Source: CAVUXJ01 sp963814975
Lineage (GTDB): Bacteria > Acidobacteriota > Vicinamibacteria > Vicinamibacterales > CAVVIG01
Reading direction: 5' to 3'
Assembly: GCA_963814975.1 (NCBI GenBank)
Contig: CAWFFB010000014.1
Coordinates: 62,001-126,000, forward strand
Length of the DNA stretch: 64,000 nucleotides
Shown here: piece after piece, positions 46,897-55,905 of the stretch
Layout of the letters: each line of letters begins with the position of its first letter
Numbering within the stretch: position 1 is the first letter of the stretch
The notes under the pieces: model-generated
The model's database searches: none
Told to the model about the DNA's origin: nothing
The model's input: the letters and a program-made list of their open reading frames with translations, nothing else
Translations under genes and position numbers: made by a program

Positions 46897-49382
46897 GACG
46901 ATCTCCTCATCTGAAACGGTACGCTCTTGACGATTCCCAAAATGAGCGACGAAAAGCGGTAGCCCCCGGGCTGGGCCTCACGAAGAATCTGCCGGACGGC
47001 GGGCGCGTCGTAGTACTCCACGCCGCGGCCCAGAGCGAACGTCAGCAGCTTTTCCGTGAGCGTTCCAGCGAACAGCTCCGGACGGCGGAGCAGCCCTTCT
47101 TCGAGACCAGCCACCCCTTTGAGCTCGCCGACGCCAGGCAGGCCCCCCGACATGTCGACGGGTCCAATGTCCCCATCCTGATCCCGCCAGCGGCCCACGG
47201 CGTCGAAGTTCTCCAGCGCGAACCCTGCGGGGTCGATCGTCTGGTGACAGGTCGCGCAGACCGGGTTGCTTGCGATGGGCGGCCAGCCTCTGTCGCATCG
47301 GGAGGTTGGCGGCCACCGCGCTTTCTTCAAGCGCCGGCACATTCGGGGGCGGCGGCGGCGGCGGAGCCCCGAGGATGTTGTTCAGGACATACACGCCACG
47401 AAGCACCGGCGAGGTCCGCGTCGCGTAGGACGTGACGGCCAGGATGCTGCCTTGCCGCAGCAATCCGCCACGGTTGCTGTCGGGATCCGAGCGTCGACGC
47501 GCCGGAAGCGGGTGCCATAGATGTTTGGAATCCCGTAATGCTTGGCCAGGCGCTCGTTGAGAAAGGTGTAGTCCGCCTTGATCAGGTCGAGCACGCTGCG
47601 ATCTTCGCGCACGATGCTGTCCACGAAGAGCTCGGTCTCCAGGCGAAACGCCTGACGGAGGTTGTCGTCGAAGTCCGGGTACAGACGCACGTTCGGGTCG
47701 ACGGACACCAGGTTGCGCACCGTGAGCCATTGCCCGGCGAAGTTGCTCGCGAGATTGTACGAGCGAGGATCGGCGAGCATTCTCCGGACCTGTTTCTCGA
47801 GCGCGTCCGGCCGGCGGAGGTCGCCGCGAACGGCCGCATCGAGCAGCTCGTCGTCGGGGATACTGCTCCACAGGAAAAACGACAGCCGGGATGCCAGCTC
47901 GAGATCGCTGATGCGGTAGGCGCCGCCGGCCGACGCCTTCTCCGGTTCCAGTTCCACGCGGAACAGGTATTCGGGGTTGATGAGCACGGCGCTCAACGCC
48001 TGTCCTATTCCCGCGTCGAAGTCTGCGCCGGACCTTCCTTCCCGATAGAAGGTCATCGGCCCCTTCAGATCCGCCTCGGAGACCGGACGCCGGTACGCAC
48101 GCCGCATAAGGGTCGAGAGAATCTTCTTCGCGCACGCCTCTTCCTCGCGGGGCGCCGTTGGCCGGCAGACGAATATCCGGCGCCGGCTCGGCGTGTCGTC
48201 GGCACCCTTCGGCCGCGTATGGTCCGGTGATGGACACCTGGGAAATCGCCGGATTGATGCGGGGATGACGCCTCTCGTTGAAGTGCGACTGCAGGGGCTG
48301 GCGCTGCCGTCTCGAGAAGCGATGAGGAATTCTTGACGAACGTGACGCCCAGGTCATGCGGTCCAGCCGTCACGCGGACACGAATCTTCAGGTCCTTGTC
48401 GAGAAGCGAATCGTCGCCATCCTCGGGCCGCTGGACCGTCAGCGCCCCGATCGGCATCCGGTCGAGCAGAAACTTGATCTCGTGCGGTTGCGGGTCCCTC
48501 AAGCCCTCGACGTTCCCGGAATAGCTGCGCGCGAGCAAGATCTGGATGTCGTACTCGCCGTCCTGCACGAACGTGTAACGAGACGAAACCCCGCCACGCG
48601 TGCCGATCGGGAGGCCGGGTACATGGTCTTCCTGCGTGACGTCAGGCGGGACGCGAATGATGTCGCTCTGCAGGGACGTCTGGGTGGTGCCAATCGCCAG
48701 CCGGCTGATCTTCTGCGCAGCGGAGATGTATCGGTCCAGCAGAGACGGGGACAGGTCGCCGACCGTGACGTTGTCGAAGCCGTGACCGCTTTCATCGGCG
48801 GGCAGGAGCGCAGGTGGCGTCGATGTCGAGGGCGAGCAGGTCCCTGATGGCGTTCTGATACTCGGTGCGATTGAGACGCCGCAACGTCTCCGTGCGGCCC
48901 GGATTCGGCCTCGCGGCGGCGGTCTGGTCGAGCGACGTTTCCAGCCACGAAAGCAGAGCTCTGCGATCTTCCATCGGAGGCTGCGGCATGCTGGGAGGCG
49001 GCATCGTGCCCGTACGAAGCTTACGCACGACCTTCTCCCAGACCTCGGCGCCGGCACCAGGGTTGGAGACGTCGGCTTCGTCCAACATCAAGCCGGCGGT
49101 CTTGAGCTTCTGGTTGTGGCAGGTGACGCAGTAGCGATCGAGCACCCGGCGCTGGCTCGACCCGGGGGGCGCCGCGCCGGGAGAGGGCGACGATTGGGCG
49201 ACAGCAACCGGCGGGGCAGCTTGCGGTGGTGTGGACTGTTGCGATGATGCCCCTGCATGCAAGCAAAGGGCGATCGTCACCGCCAAACCGGTCAGCCCTA
49301 TCGTGACGGCTGTCTTATCCGGTGTCCTGTTCGGTGTCTTATTTGGGAAGGCCATAGGCGTTCTGTTTTTCATCCTAGGCAT
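46893..49382 (-). CDS. Exported DUF1592/DUF1588/DUF1585 cytochrome-like protein, multiply frameshifted
   Basis: About 828 residues assembled from consecutive frames. The N terminus has a signal-like segment and the cytochrome motif YCVTCHNQKLKTAGLMLD with DUF1587 (LRRLNRTEYQNAIRDLL). Then a carbohydrate-binding-like beta region (YTFVQDGEYDIQILL), DUF1595 (LMRRAYRRPVSEADL), DUF1592 (ASRLSFFLWSSIPDDELLDAA), DUF1588 (RTSPVLRGVYVLNNILG and NPVCATCHQTIDPAGFALENFD) and DUF1585 at the end. Breaks occur near 48813, 48303, 48204, 47485 and 47270. It probably acts with the coupled DUF1552 protein in extracytoplasmic polymer or redox chemistry. Confidence 0.85.
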
Positions 49383-49617
49383 CGTCCTGTTAACCGGGTG
49401 TTAAAGCAGACCACAACTGGGGCTAGCACGCCCAGGGCACACAGCTCCCCAAGGAAGCTTAGGGCTGACTGGCGAAGCTGTCAAGGCCAGAGGCAGGCCG
49501 GGAGGAAAACCCAACAAAGTAGCCAGGCCGAGGCGGTCAGAGTGGACCGCAGGGCTCCGGAAAGCCCGAGGCTAGGGCCCAGAGTTTTCGGCTCGAAATG
49601 TGATGTTCCCGCCGTTG

Positions 49618-50883
49618 TCAACGGAATCTGGCCCGGCCTGCATCGACTGAGTTGTTGGCCAGATAGCAGGCGAGGTGATCGATCAGATCGCGTGCATCAT
49701 CCTCCGCGCCGTGGATGAAGGTCGACTTCCGTCGCCGCAGGACGGGTAAGCCGAGCGCATACAGCCCTGGCGCATCGACAACGCCACCATCGTGCCGCAG
49801 TTGACCCTTGCGATCCACCACGGGAACATCGAGCCAGCTGTAGTCCGGCCGAAACCCGCTCGCCCAGACAATGGAACGGATCTCGCCACTCCGGAGGTCG
49901 ATGTCGAGTCGTGACGAGGCCGGCGCGCGTGTCGGCTCGAAGCGCTCACGAGGACCGACGTCGGGATCGCGCGTCTGGCGGCGCGCCCAGTCGTCGAATG
50001 TGTCCAGCAGGCGATCCATCTTCAGGTCAGCCAGCGCAAATTGGTTGCGAAGTCCGCCTGAGAAAAGCGCGCGGCCGTCGCGCACGGCGGCCAGCCGACC
50101 GACGATCTCAACGCCGGCCGCGCTGAGGGCGTTGATGTCCAGCGTCGTGCGCTCCGGCGTTCCGACCAGCTGCGGTGACGGCAGCCTCCGGGCACGGGTC
50201 AAGTCATCGATCTGGTCGTAGCGCTGGTTCCAGATCCCCGAGGCGTCCATCCACCACAGCACGTCGCGGTCCCGATAGGTTCTCGGCAGCCGCACGTGCT
50301 CGCCAACCGAAAGCGTCACATGGCGGCCGGAGCGGTGGATCTCATCGGCCAGCTGCACGCCAGTGGCGGACGCGCCGACGATGAGCACGCCGCCCTCGGG
50401 CAGCTGGTCTGGATTGCGGTAGCCGAGCGCCGTGCAACAGTTGATTGACGCCGGCACGGCTTCCTGAAGGGCGGGCACATTCGCGAGGTTGCAGGCCCCA
50501 CTCGCCAACACGACGCTGCGGCACCGCACCTCACCACTGCCGGTGGTGAGGTGATAGCCGTCGCCCGTATGCCTGACCGACGTGACCGGCGTGTGCGTGC
50601 GCACCGGCGCCCCGGCCACTGCAGCAAAGCGCGAGACGAACTCGATGACGTCACTCACGGTCATGAAGCCGTCGGGATCGGCGCCTTCATAACGGTAACC
50701 GGGCAGCCGGCTCTGCCAGTTCGGCGTCAGCAGACGGAGCGAATCCCAGCGTTCGCGGCGCCAGGAGTTCGCAATCTCCCCACGCTCGAGCACCACGTGA
50801 TCGATCGAACGCTCAGTGAGGCAACGGCTCGCCGCCAGTCCTGCGTGCCCGGCACCGATGACGACCGTCGTGACGTGTTCGAT
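49618..50883 (-). CDS. FAD/NAD(P)-dependent oxidoreductase, flavin monooxygenase-like
   Basis: About 420 residues. The first dinucleotide motif VVIGAGHAGLAAS lies upstream of the nearest standard start codon (a GTG at 50796), so the real start must be further up; the best-placed codon is ATC at 50881-50883 behind a GGAG, probably a changed ATG. A second Rossmann motif GVLIVGASATGVQLADEI and the IVWASGFRPDYSWLD element near the C terminus match flavin-containing monooxygenases such as CzcO-like proteins. Substrate unknown. It is downstream of an OsmC gene with about 27 bp between them. Confidence 0.83.
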   Translation of the reverse strand: MEHVTTVVIGAGHAGLAASRCLTERSIDHVVLERGEIANSWRRERWDSLRLLTPNWQSRLPGYRYEGADPDGFMTVSDVIEFVSRFAAVAGAPVRTHTPVTSVRHTGDGYHLTTGSGEVRCRSVVLASGACNLANVPALQEAVPASINCCTALGYRNPDQLPEGGVLIVGASATGVQLADEIHRSGRHVTLSVGEHVRLPRTYRDRDVLWWMDASGIWNQRYDQIDDLTRARRLPSPQLVGTPERTTLDINALSAAGVEIVGRLAAVRDGRALFSGGLRNQFALADLKMDRLLDTFDDWARRQTRDPDVGPRERFEPTRAPASSRLDIDLRSGEIRSIVWASGFRPDYSWLDVPVVDRKGQLRHDGGVVDAPGLYALGLPVLRRRKSTFIHGAEDDARDLIDHLACYLANNSVDAGRARFR

Positions 50884-50909
50884 GGTGAGCTCCGCCGCGG
50901 CCGGTGCCG

Positions 50910-51464
50910 CTAGGCAACTTCGACGCGCACGTTGGTCGGGTTGGTGACGACGTCGAACACCGCCGAGCGCTTCTGCGACTGGGCGACGAGGGCTTCGATG
51001 TCCTTCTTGGACGCATCCGCATCGATGTGGAACGTGACCTTGATGTCGTCGTAGCCGTTGCGCACGTCGCTATCGATGCCGAGAATGCCCTGGATGTCCA
51101 TGGAACCCTCGACCTTCGCTTCGACCGACCTCAGCTGGATGCCCCGATTCTGCGCGACCGCGGCGACCCCAGCTGTGAGGCAGCTCGCAAGGCCGACGAG
51201 TACCAATTCGACCGGCGTCGCTCCAAGATCCTCGGATGCGAAGATCTCCGGGTGATCGGCATCGAACGAGAACTCGGTCTTGTGCTTCTGTTCTCCCCCC
51301 AGCCCATGGAAGCCCTGTACCTTCGTGTGGCTGTAGGTGCCGTTCTGCCACTTGCAGGACGCCCGCCAGGTGAACTTTGCTGCTTCCGGCGCGCTCTTCA
51401 GTGCTTCTCGCGCAGCCAGCAATGCCGCTACGTTGACGCCGTTGTTGACGGTCGTTTCAGCCAT
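50910..51464 (-). CDS. OsmC/Ohr-family protein
   Basis: A 184-residue protein with the OsmC fold: FSFDADHPEIFASEDLGATPVELVLVGLASCLTAGVAAVAQ spans the central helix with the second conserved cysteine in LASCLTAG; the first reactive position lies in the helix start GATPVE, where Ohr proteins have a cysteine only in some branches. Family members reduce organic peroxides or bind ligands. The ATG at 51464 starts MAETTVNNGVNV with GAGGGGA upstream. It is divergent from metX and precedes the FAD oxidoreductase. Confidence 0.85.
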   Translation of the reverse strand: MAETTVNNGVNVAALLAAREALKSAPEAAKFTWRASCKWQNGTYSHTKVQGFHGLGGEQKHKTEFSFDADHPEIFASEDLGATPVELVLVGLASCLTAGVAAVAQNRGIQLRSVEAKVEGSMDIQGILGIDSDVRNGYDDIKVTFHIDADASKKDIEALVAQSQKRSAVFDVVTNPTNVRVEVA

Positions 51465-51597
51465 GGTGAGTCCCCTCGATGACGGTTGTCCGTTTTCTAC
51501 ACCGCGTTGGAAGTCTCGTATCATACATCGCCGCGATCTCCGTTGGGGACGAGGGCCGCGGACGAGTGGCGCCCATACACTCCCACCTTCAGGAGTT

Positions 51598-52809
51598 ATG
51601 ATCGTCCGCATGAGGACGCCAGCGTCGACGACCGTCGTGGGTTCGGTCGGGCGGGTCGTCACGCAGTTCCTCGACCTTCCGCAGCCGGTTGCGCTCGACT
51701 GTGGACGTGACCTGCATCCGATCCGTGTCGCCTACGAGACCTACGGGAAACTGGCTCCGGAACGCGACAACGTCATTCTGGTCTGCCACGCCCTGAGCGG
51801 CGACGCCCACGCGGCCGGCTACAACCCGACGCCGGTTGACGAGAGCACCAGGGACGGCTTTCGCGCCGATGAGCGCGACGCCGGCAAGGGTCGCGGCCTG
51901 GGCTGGTGGGACGGCATGATCGGCCCTGGCAAGGCCTTTGACACGGGCCGTTTCTTCGTCGTCAGCTCGAATCTTCTCGGGGGCTGCCGCGGCACGACGG
52001 GTCCGTCGTCCACAAACCCGGCAACGGGCCGGCCGTACGGGTCGGACTTTCCGGTCATCACGGTCGCGGATATGGTGCGAGCCGAGCGGGCGCTTCTGGG
52101 TGAGCTCGGGATTACCCGCCTGGCCGCCGTCGCCGGCGGTTCGTTGGGCGGCATGCAGGCGCTCGAGTGGGCCGTCCAGTACGGCGATCAGGTCGACGCG
52201 ATCATTCCTATCGCGAGCACGCACGCGCTCCATCCGCAGGGAGTTGCCTGGAACGCGATCGCGCGCAACGCCATCACCGCCGATCCGGACTGGCAGGGCG
52301 GCCACTATTACGGAACGGGTCGCGCACCCACGGCGGGTATGGGCGTCGCCCGCATGGTTGGGCACATCACGTATCTCTCAGCCTCGTCGCTCAACGACAA
52401 GTTCGGGAGGCGCCTCCAGTTCACGGACGACATTCGCTACCGGCTCACGGATCCCGAGTTCGAGGTCGAGAGTTACCTGCGTCATCAGGCGGACACCTTC
52501 GTCAAGCGCTTCGACGCGAATACCTATCTCTACACCTCGCGGGCTCTGAGCTACTTCGACCTCTCCCGGCAATACGGAGGCGGACAGCTGACGCGCGCGC
52601 TGCGCAACGTGTCGGCCAGAACACTGCTCATCGCGTTCAGTTCCGACTGGCTCTACCCGCCGGCGGGTTCCGAGGAATTGGCGGCCGCGCTCGGTGCTGC
52701 CGGCAAGGAGGTCGAGCTCCATGTGATCGATGCGCCGTACGGGCATGACTGTTTTCTGTTGGAGGAGGCGCGCCAGACTCCGATGATCCGGCAATTCCTC
52801 GCGCGCTAG
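51598..52809 (+). CDS. metX: Homoserine O-acetyltransferase
   Basis: The 403-residue alpha/beta hydrolase-fold acyltransferase has NVILVCHALSGDAHAAG, NLLGGCRGTTGPSSTNP, the nucleophile elbow GGSLGGMQALEW with catalytic Ser, and the C-terminal Asp and His of the triad (SSDWLYPP and YGHDCFLLE). It activates homoserine for methionine synthesis using an acyl-CoA. The ATG at 51598 has AGGAG 7 nt before it. It heads an operon with metY (10-bp gap) and a CoA-binding protein gene. No SAM riboswitch was recognisable upstream. Confidence 0.94.
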   Translation: MIVRMRTPASTTVVGSVGRVVTQFLDLPQPVALDCGRDLHPIRVAYETYGKLAPERDNVILVCHALSGDAHAAGYNPTPVDESTRDGFRADERDAGKGRGLGWWDGMIGPGKAFDTGRFFVVSSNLLGGCRGTTGPSSTNPATGRPYGSDFPVITVADMVRAERALLGELGITRLAAVAGGSLGGMQALEWAVQYGDQVDAIIPIASTHALHPQGVAWNAIARNAITADPDWQGGHYYGTGRAPTAGMGVARMVGHITYLSASSLNDKFGRRLQFTDDIRYRLTDPEFEVESYLRHQADTFVKRFDANTYLYTSRALSYFDLSRQYGGGQLTRALRNVSARTLLIAFSSDWLYPPAGSEELAAALGAAGKEVELHVIDAPYGHDCFLLEEARQTPMIRQFLAR

Positions 52810-52819
52810 GAGAGCGTCC

Positions 52820-54136
52820 ATGGACGAGTTGCGTCGCTTTGGATTTGAAACCCGTCAGGTTCATGCCGGGCAGCGCCCGGATCCCAATACCGGCGCACGC
52901 GCGGTGCCGATCTATCAGACGACGAGCTACGTGTTCGAGGATCCTGAATCGGCGGCGGCATACTTCAACCTTCAGGAGTACGGGAACACCTACTCGCGCA
53001 TCATGAACCCGACCGTGGCGGTGTTCGAGGAGCGCATGGCCAGCCTCGAGGGCGGATCCGGCGCCGTCGCGTTCGCCAGCGGGATCGCGGCGCAGGCGGC
53101 GGCCCTGTTCACCCTGTTGTCGCCCGGCGATCACGTCGTGTCTTCATCGGCCCTGTACGGTGGCACGGTCAATCAGCTCAAGCACATGCTCCGGAAGATG
53201 TCTGTGGAGTTGACGTGGGTCGATCCCGACGATCCCGACGCGTGGAAGGCCGCCGTCCGGGGCAATACCAAGGCCTTCTACGGCGAGACCATCGGAAACC
53301 CTGGCGGCAACGTGCTCGATATCGAGGCCGTGGCCGGCGTTGCGCACGACCACGGGGTCCCGTTGATCGTGGACAACACCTTCGCGACTCCGTTTCTCTG
53401 CCGACCGATCGAGTGGGGCGCGGACATCGTGGTGCATTCGGCCACCAAGTTCATCGGCGGGCACGGCACCAGTATCGGCGGCGTGGTCGTCGACTCGGGG
53501 GAGTTCAACTGGTCGAACGGCCGATTTCCGGTCATCGCCGAACCGTCGCCGGCCTATCACGGGCTCCAGTTCCACGAAACATTCGGCACCTACGGGTATC
53601 TGATGAAGCTGCGGGCCGAGACGCTGCGCGATCTCGGCGCGTGCATGAGCCCGTTCAATGCCTTCCTGTTTCTGCAGGGGCTCGAGACGCTGTCGTTGCG
53701 AATGGCACGTCATGTCGAGAATGCCGTCGCCGTGGCGGGTTATCTCGCCTCGCACGAACTCGCCTCGAACGTGACGTATCCCGGCCTGGCCACGACCCGC
53801 TACCGGCGGGCCGTCGAGAAGTATCTGCCGCGGGGCGCCGGAGCGGTGTTCTCGTTCGACTGCCGGGGCGGCCGGGCCGCGGGACAGGACTTCATTCGCG
53901 GCGTGACCCTGTGGTCGCATCTCGCGAACGTCGGCGACTCCAAGAGTCTCATCATCCATCCTGCCAGCACGACGCATCGGCAACTCAATGAGGATGAGCT
54001 CCGCGCGGCCGGTGTAGGACCAGGGACCATCCGGCTCTCTGTCGGCATCGAAGCTGTCGACGATCTCATCTGGGATCTCGAACAGGGCTTCACACGGGCC
54101 GGCGCATCGGCGGCAACCGGGGTGGCGTCGCTATGA
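52820..54136 (+). CDS. metY: O-acetylhomoserine aminocarboxypropyltransferase (sulfhydrylase)
   Basis: The 438-residue PLP enzyme belongs to the Cys/Met metabolism family. Seen are FETRQVHAGQRPDPNTGARAVP, the phosphate-binding SYVFEDPE and NTYSRIMNPT regions, NTFATPFLCRPIEWGADIVVHSATKFIGGHG with the Schiff-base lysine in SATK, and SLIIHPASTTHRQL near the C terminus. It makes homocysteine from O-acetylhomoserine and sulfide. It follows metX directly and overlaps the next gene by ATGA, forming the known metX-metY-CoA-binding order. Confidence 0.94.
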   Translation: MDELRRFGFETRQVHAGQRPDPNTGARAVPIYQTTSYVFEDPESAAAYFNLQEYGNTYSRIMNPTVAVFEERMASLEGGSGAVAFASGIAAQAAALFTLLSPGDHVVSSSALYGGTVNQLKHMLRKMSVELTWVDPDDPDAWKAAVRGNTKAFYGETIGNPGGNVLDIEAVAGVAHDHGVPLIVDNTFATPFLCRPIEWGADIVVHSATKFIGGHGTSIGGVVVDSGEFNWSNGRFPVIAEPSPAYHGLQFHETFGTYGYLMKLRAETLRDLGACMSPFNAFLFLQGLETLSLRMARHVENAVAVAGYLASHELASNVTYPGLATTRYRRAVEKYLPRGAGAVFSFDCRGGRAAGQDFIRGVTLWSHLANVGDSKSLIIHPASTTHRQLNEDELRAAGVGPGTIRLSVGIEAVDDLIWDLEQGFTRAGASAATGVASL

Positions 54137-54624
54137 CAACGTCGTTCGACCTGAACCGCTATCAGGATCCGTTGACGATCCAGCGCGTGCTCCACAACGC
54201 CAAGAGCATCGCGATCGTGGGGCTGTCGAAGAACCAGCTGCGCGCGAGCTATTTCGTGGGCTTCTACCTGCGGCGGCACGGGTACCGCGTCATCCCAGTG
54301 AACCCTCGCGAGCGGGAAGTCTTCGGGGAGCGAAGCTTCAAGAGCTTGAGCGAGGTGCCCGTTCCCGTGGACATCGTCAACGTCTTCCGCGCGCCGGAGG
54401 CGCTGCCCGGGATCGCCAAGGAAGCCGTGGCGATCGGCGCCACGAATCTCTGGTGTCAGTTTTCGGTGATCAACGAGGAGGGTGGCCGCATTGCGGAGGC
54501 TGGCGGTCTCTCCGTGGTCATGGATCGGTGCATCAAGGTCGAACACGCCCGATACGTGGGACGAATGCACTGGCTTGGCTTCAACACGCAGCGCATCACG
54601 TCCGTACGCGGCGGCCTCCAGTAG
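54133..54624 (+). CDS. CoA-binding domain protein (YccU-like)
   Basis: A 163-residue cytoplasmic protein of the CoA_binding_2 family: SIAIVGLSKNQLRASYFVGFYLRRHGYRVIPVNP, VDIVNVFRAPEALP and GATNLWCQFSVIN, with the VMDRCIKVEHARY motif near the end. This fold is shared with succinyl-CoA synthetase alpha subunits. The gene overlaps metY by 4 bp (ATGA). Its frequent link to metX-metY suggests a role in acyl-CoA or CoA homeostasis of methionine synthesis, which remains inference. Confidence 0.9.
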   Translation: MTTSFDLNRYQDPLTIQRVLHNAKSIAIVGLSKNQLRASYFVGFYLRRHGYRVIPVNPREREVFGERSFKSLSEVPVPVDIVNVFRAPEALPGIAKEAVAIGATNLWCQFSVINEEGGRIAEAGGLSVVMDRCIKVEHARYVGRMHWLGFNTQRITSVRGGLQ

Positions 54625-54683
54625 CACGGCGGCGGGTTCGGCCGGTCGTTACACGAACCACGAGGTCAATCAGGAGGAGGAGC

Positions 54684-55427
54684 ATGCACGGGACCGATGC
54701 GCGTCACGGCCGGCGTCGATTCCTGCGCGGGCTCACGCTGGGCATGGCGGCCCTCGCGACGCGAGGGGTGCTCGCGCAACAGCTGGCCGAAACGGCGCCG
54801 ACAGGCGAAGGGCCGTTCTATCCGAACAGGTTGCCGCTCGACGCGGACAACGATCTGCTGATCATCAATGACTCGATCACCCCGGCAGTCGGCGAAATCA
54901 CGCATCTGACCGGCCGCGTCTTGACGGCTGCCGGCCAGCCGGTTCGGAACGCCTTCGTGGAGATCTGGCAGGCCGACAACACCGGCTCATACATCAACAC
55001 CAGCGGTCGCCAGGAAACGGGAACCGACAGAAACTTTCAGGGTTACGGCCGTTTTCTGAGCGACGTCAAGGGGCAGTACTACTTCCGCACCATCAAACCG
55101 GTCGACTACACCCTGATCGAGATCTTCCGCGCTCCGCACATTCACGTCGCGATCAGCAGGAACGGCCGCCGGATCTTCACCACCCAGCTCCTCGTCGCGG
55201 GGCACCCGGCGAATACCCGCGACCCCTTGGTCCAGGAGATGGATCGGCGCGCGCTTCGAACCCTCCTGGTGGAGTTCCGGCCGCTCCCGGGCTCGAAGGT
55301 CGGCGAGCTCACGGCACACTTCGACGTCGTGCTGGGTCGAACAGCGCAGGAACTCGACAACGGCCAGCCGCGGGGAATCGGGGATCCCGAAGGTCAGCCC
55401 CGTGGATCCTGGGGCGGAGTGCGCTGA
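54684..55427 (+). CDS. Tat-exported intradiol ring-cleavage dioxygenase-like protein
   Basis: A 247-residue protein with a twin-arginine leader (RRRFLRGLTLGMAALATRGVLA) and the intradiol dioxygenase domain: TAPTGEGPFYP, LTGRVLTAAGQPVRNAFVEIWQADNTG, then the iron-ligand tyrosines in QGYGRF and GQYYFRTIKP and the histidine pair in APHIHVAIS. All four Fe(III) ligands appear present. Cytoplasmic members cleave catechols such as protocatechuate; exported ones are known to attack extracellular aromatics, lignin-derived or polyphenolic. AGGAGGAG precedes the ATG. DUF2214 follows 9 bp later. Confidence 0.88.
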   Translation: MHGTDARHGRRRFLRGLTLGMAALATRGVLAQQLAETAPTGEGPFYPNRLPLDADNDLLIINDSITPAVGEITHLTGRVLTAAGQPVRNAFVEIWQADNTGSYINTSGRQETGTDRNFQGYGRFLSDVKGQYYFRTIKPVDYTLIEIFRAPHIHVAISRNGRRIFTTQLLVAGHPANTRDPLVQEMDRRALRTLLVEFRPLPGSKVGELTAHFDVVLGRTAQELDNGQPRGIGDPEGQPRGSWGGVR

Positions 55428-55436
55428 AGGCAGGCC

Positions 55437-55886
55437 ATGATCGTCGCTGCATTTCTCTCCGCAGTCCATGTCCTGGCTCTCGGGCTTGGGCTTGGCAGCG
55501 TCTTCATGCGGGGCCGTGCTCTGGCCGGCCGGCTTGACGAGGAAGGCTGGAAGCGTCTGCTTGCGGCCGACGCCGCCTGGGGCGCTGCGGCCGGACTCTG
55601 GATTGTCTCGGGCCTTGGCCGCGTGTTCTTCGGCGGCAAGGAGCCAGGTTTCTATTGGCGCAACGGTTTCTTTTGGATGAAGCTCGCGCTCTTTGGAGCG
55701 ATCGTCGTGCTGGAACTGGCGCCGATGATCACCTTCACCCGGGTGCGAATGGCGCGCGGCAAGGGCTTGCCGCTGCCGGGATTCTCCGTCGAGGCGTACC
55801 GTCGAATCAACGCCGTCGAAGTCGGGCTCGTTGTGGCGATCGTATTCCTCGCGGCGTTCATGGCGCGCGGGGCGTGGTTGTTCTAG
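55437..55886 (+). CDS. DUF2214 inner-membrane protein
   Basis: A 149-residue protein with four predicted membrane helices (about 2-25, 45-62, 78-98 and 128-147) and family-like motifs AVHVLALGLGLGSVFMRGRAL and FYWRNGFFWMKLALF. DUF2214 members are four-helix proteins of unknown function, perhaps heme-binding, and often sit near redox genes. Here it follows the exported dioxygenase by 9 bp, implying a shared transcript. Confidence 0.85.
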   Translation: MIVAAFLSAVHVLALGLGLGSVFMRGRALAGRLDEEGWKRLLAADAAWGAAAGLWIVSGLGRVFFGGKEPGFYWRNGFFWMKLALFGAIVVLELAPMITFTRVRMARGKGLPLPGFSVEAYRRINAVEVGLVVAIVFLAAFMARGAWLF

Positions 55887-55905
55887 CGGATAGAATCTCA
55901 TCGCC

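Noticed and set aside
51465..51597. SAM or other riboswitch before metX
   Set aside because: No SAM-I/II/IV core motif or stable multi-stem structure could be recognised in the 130-bp gap.
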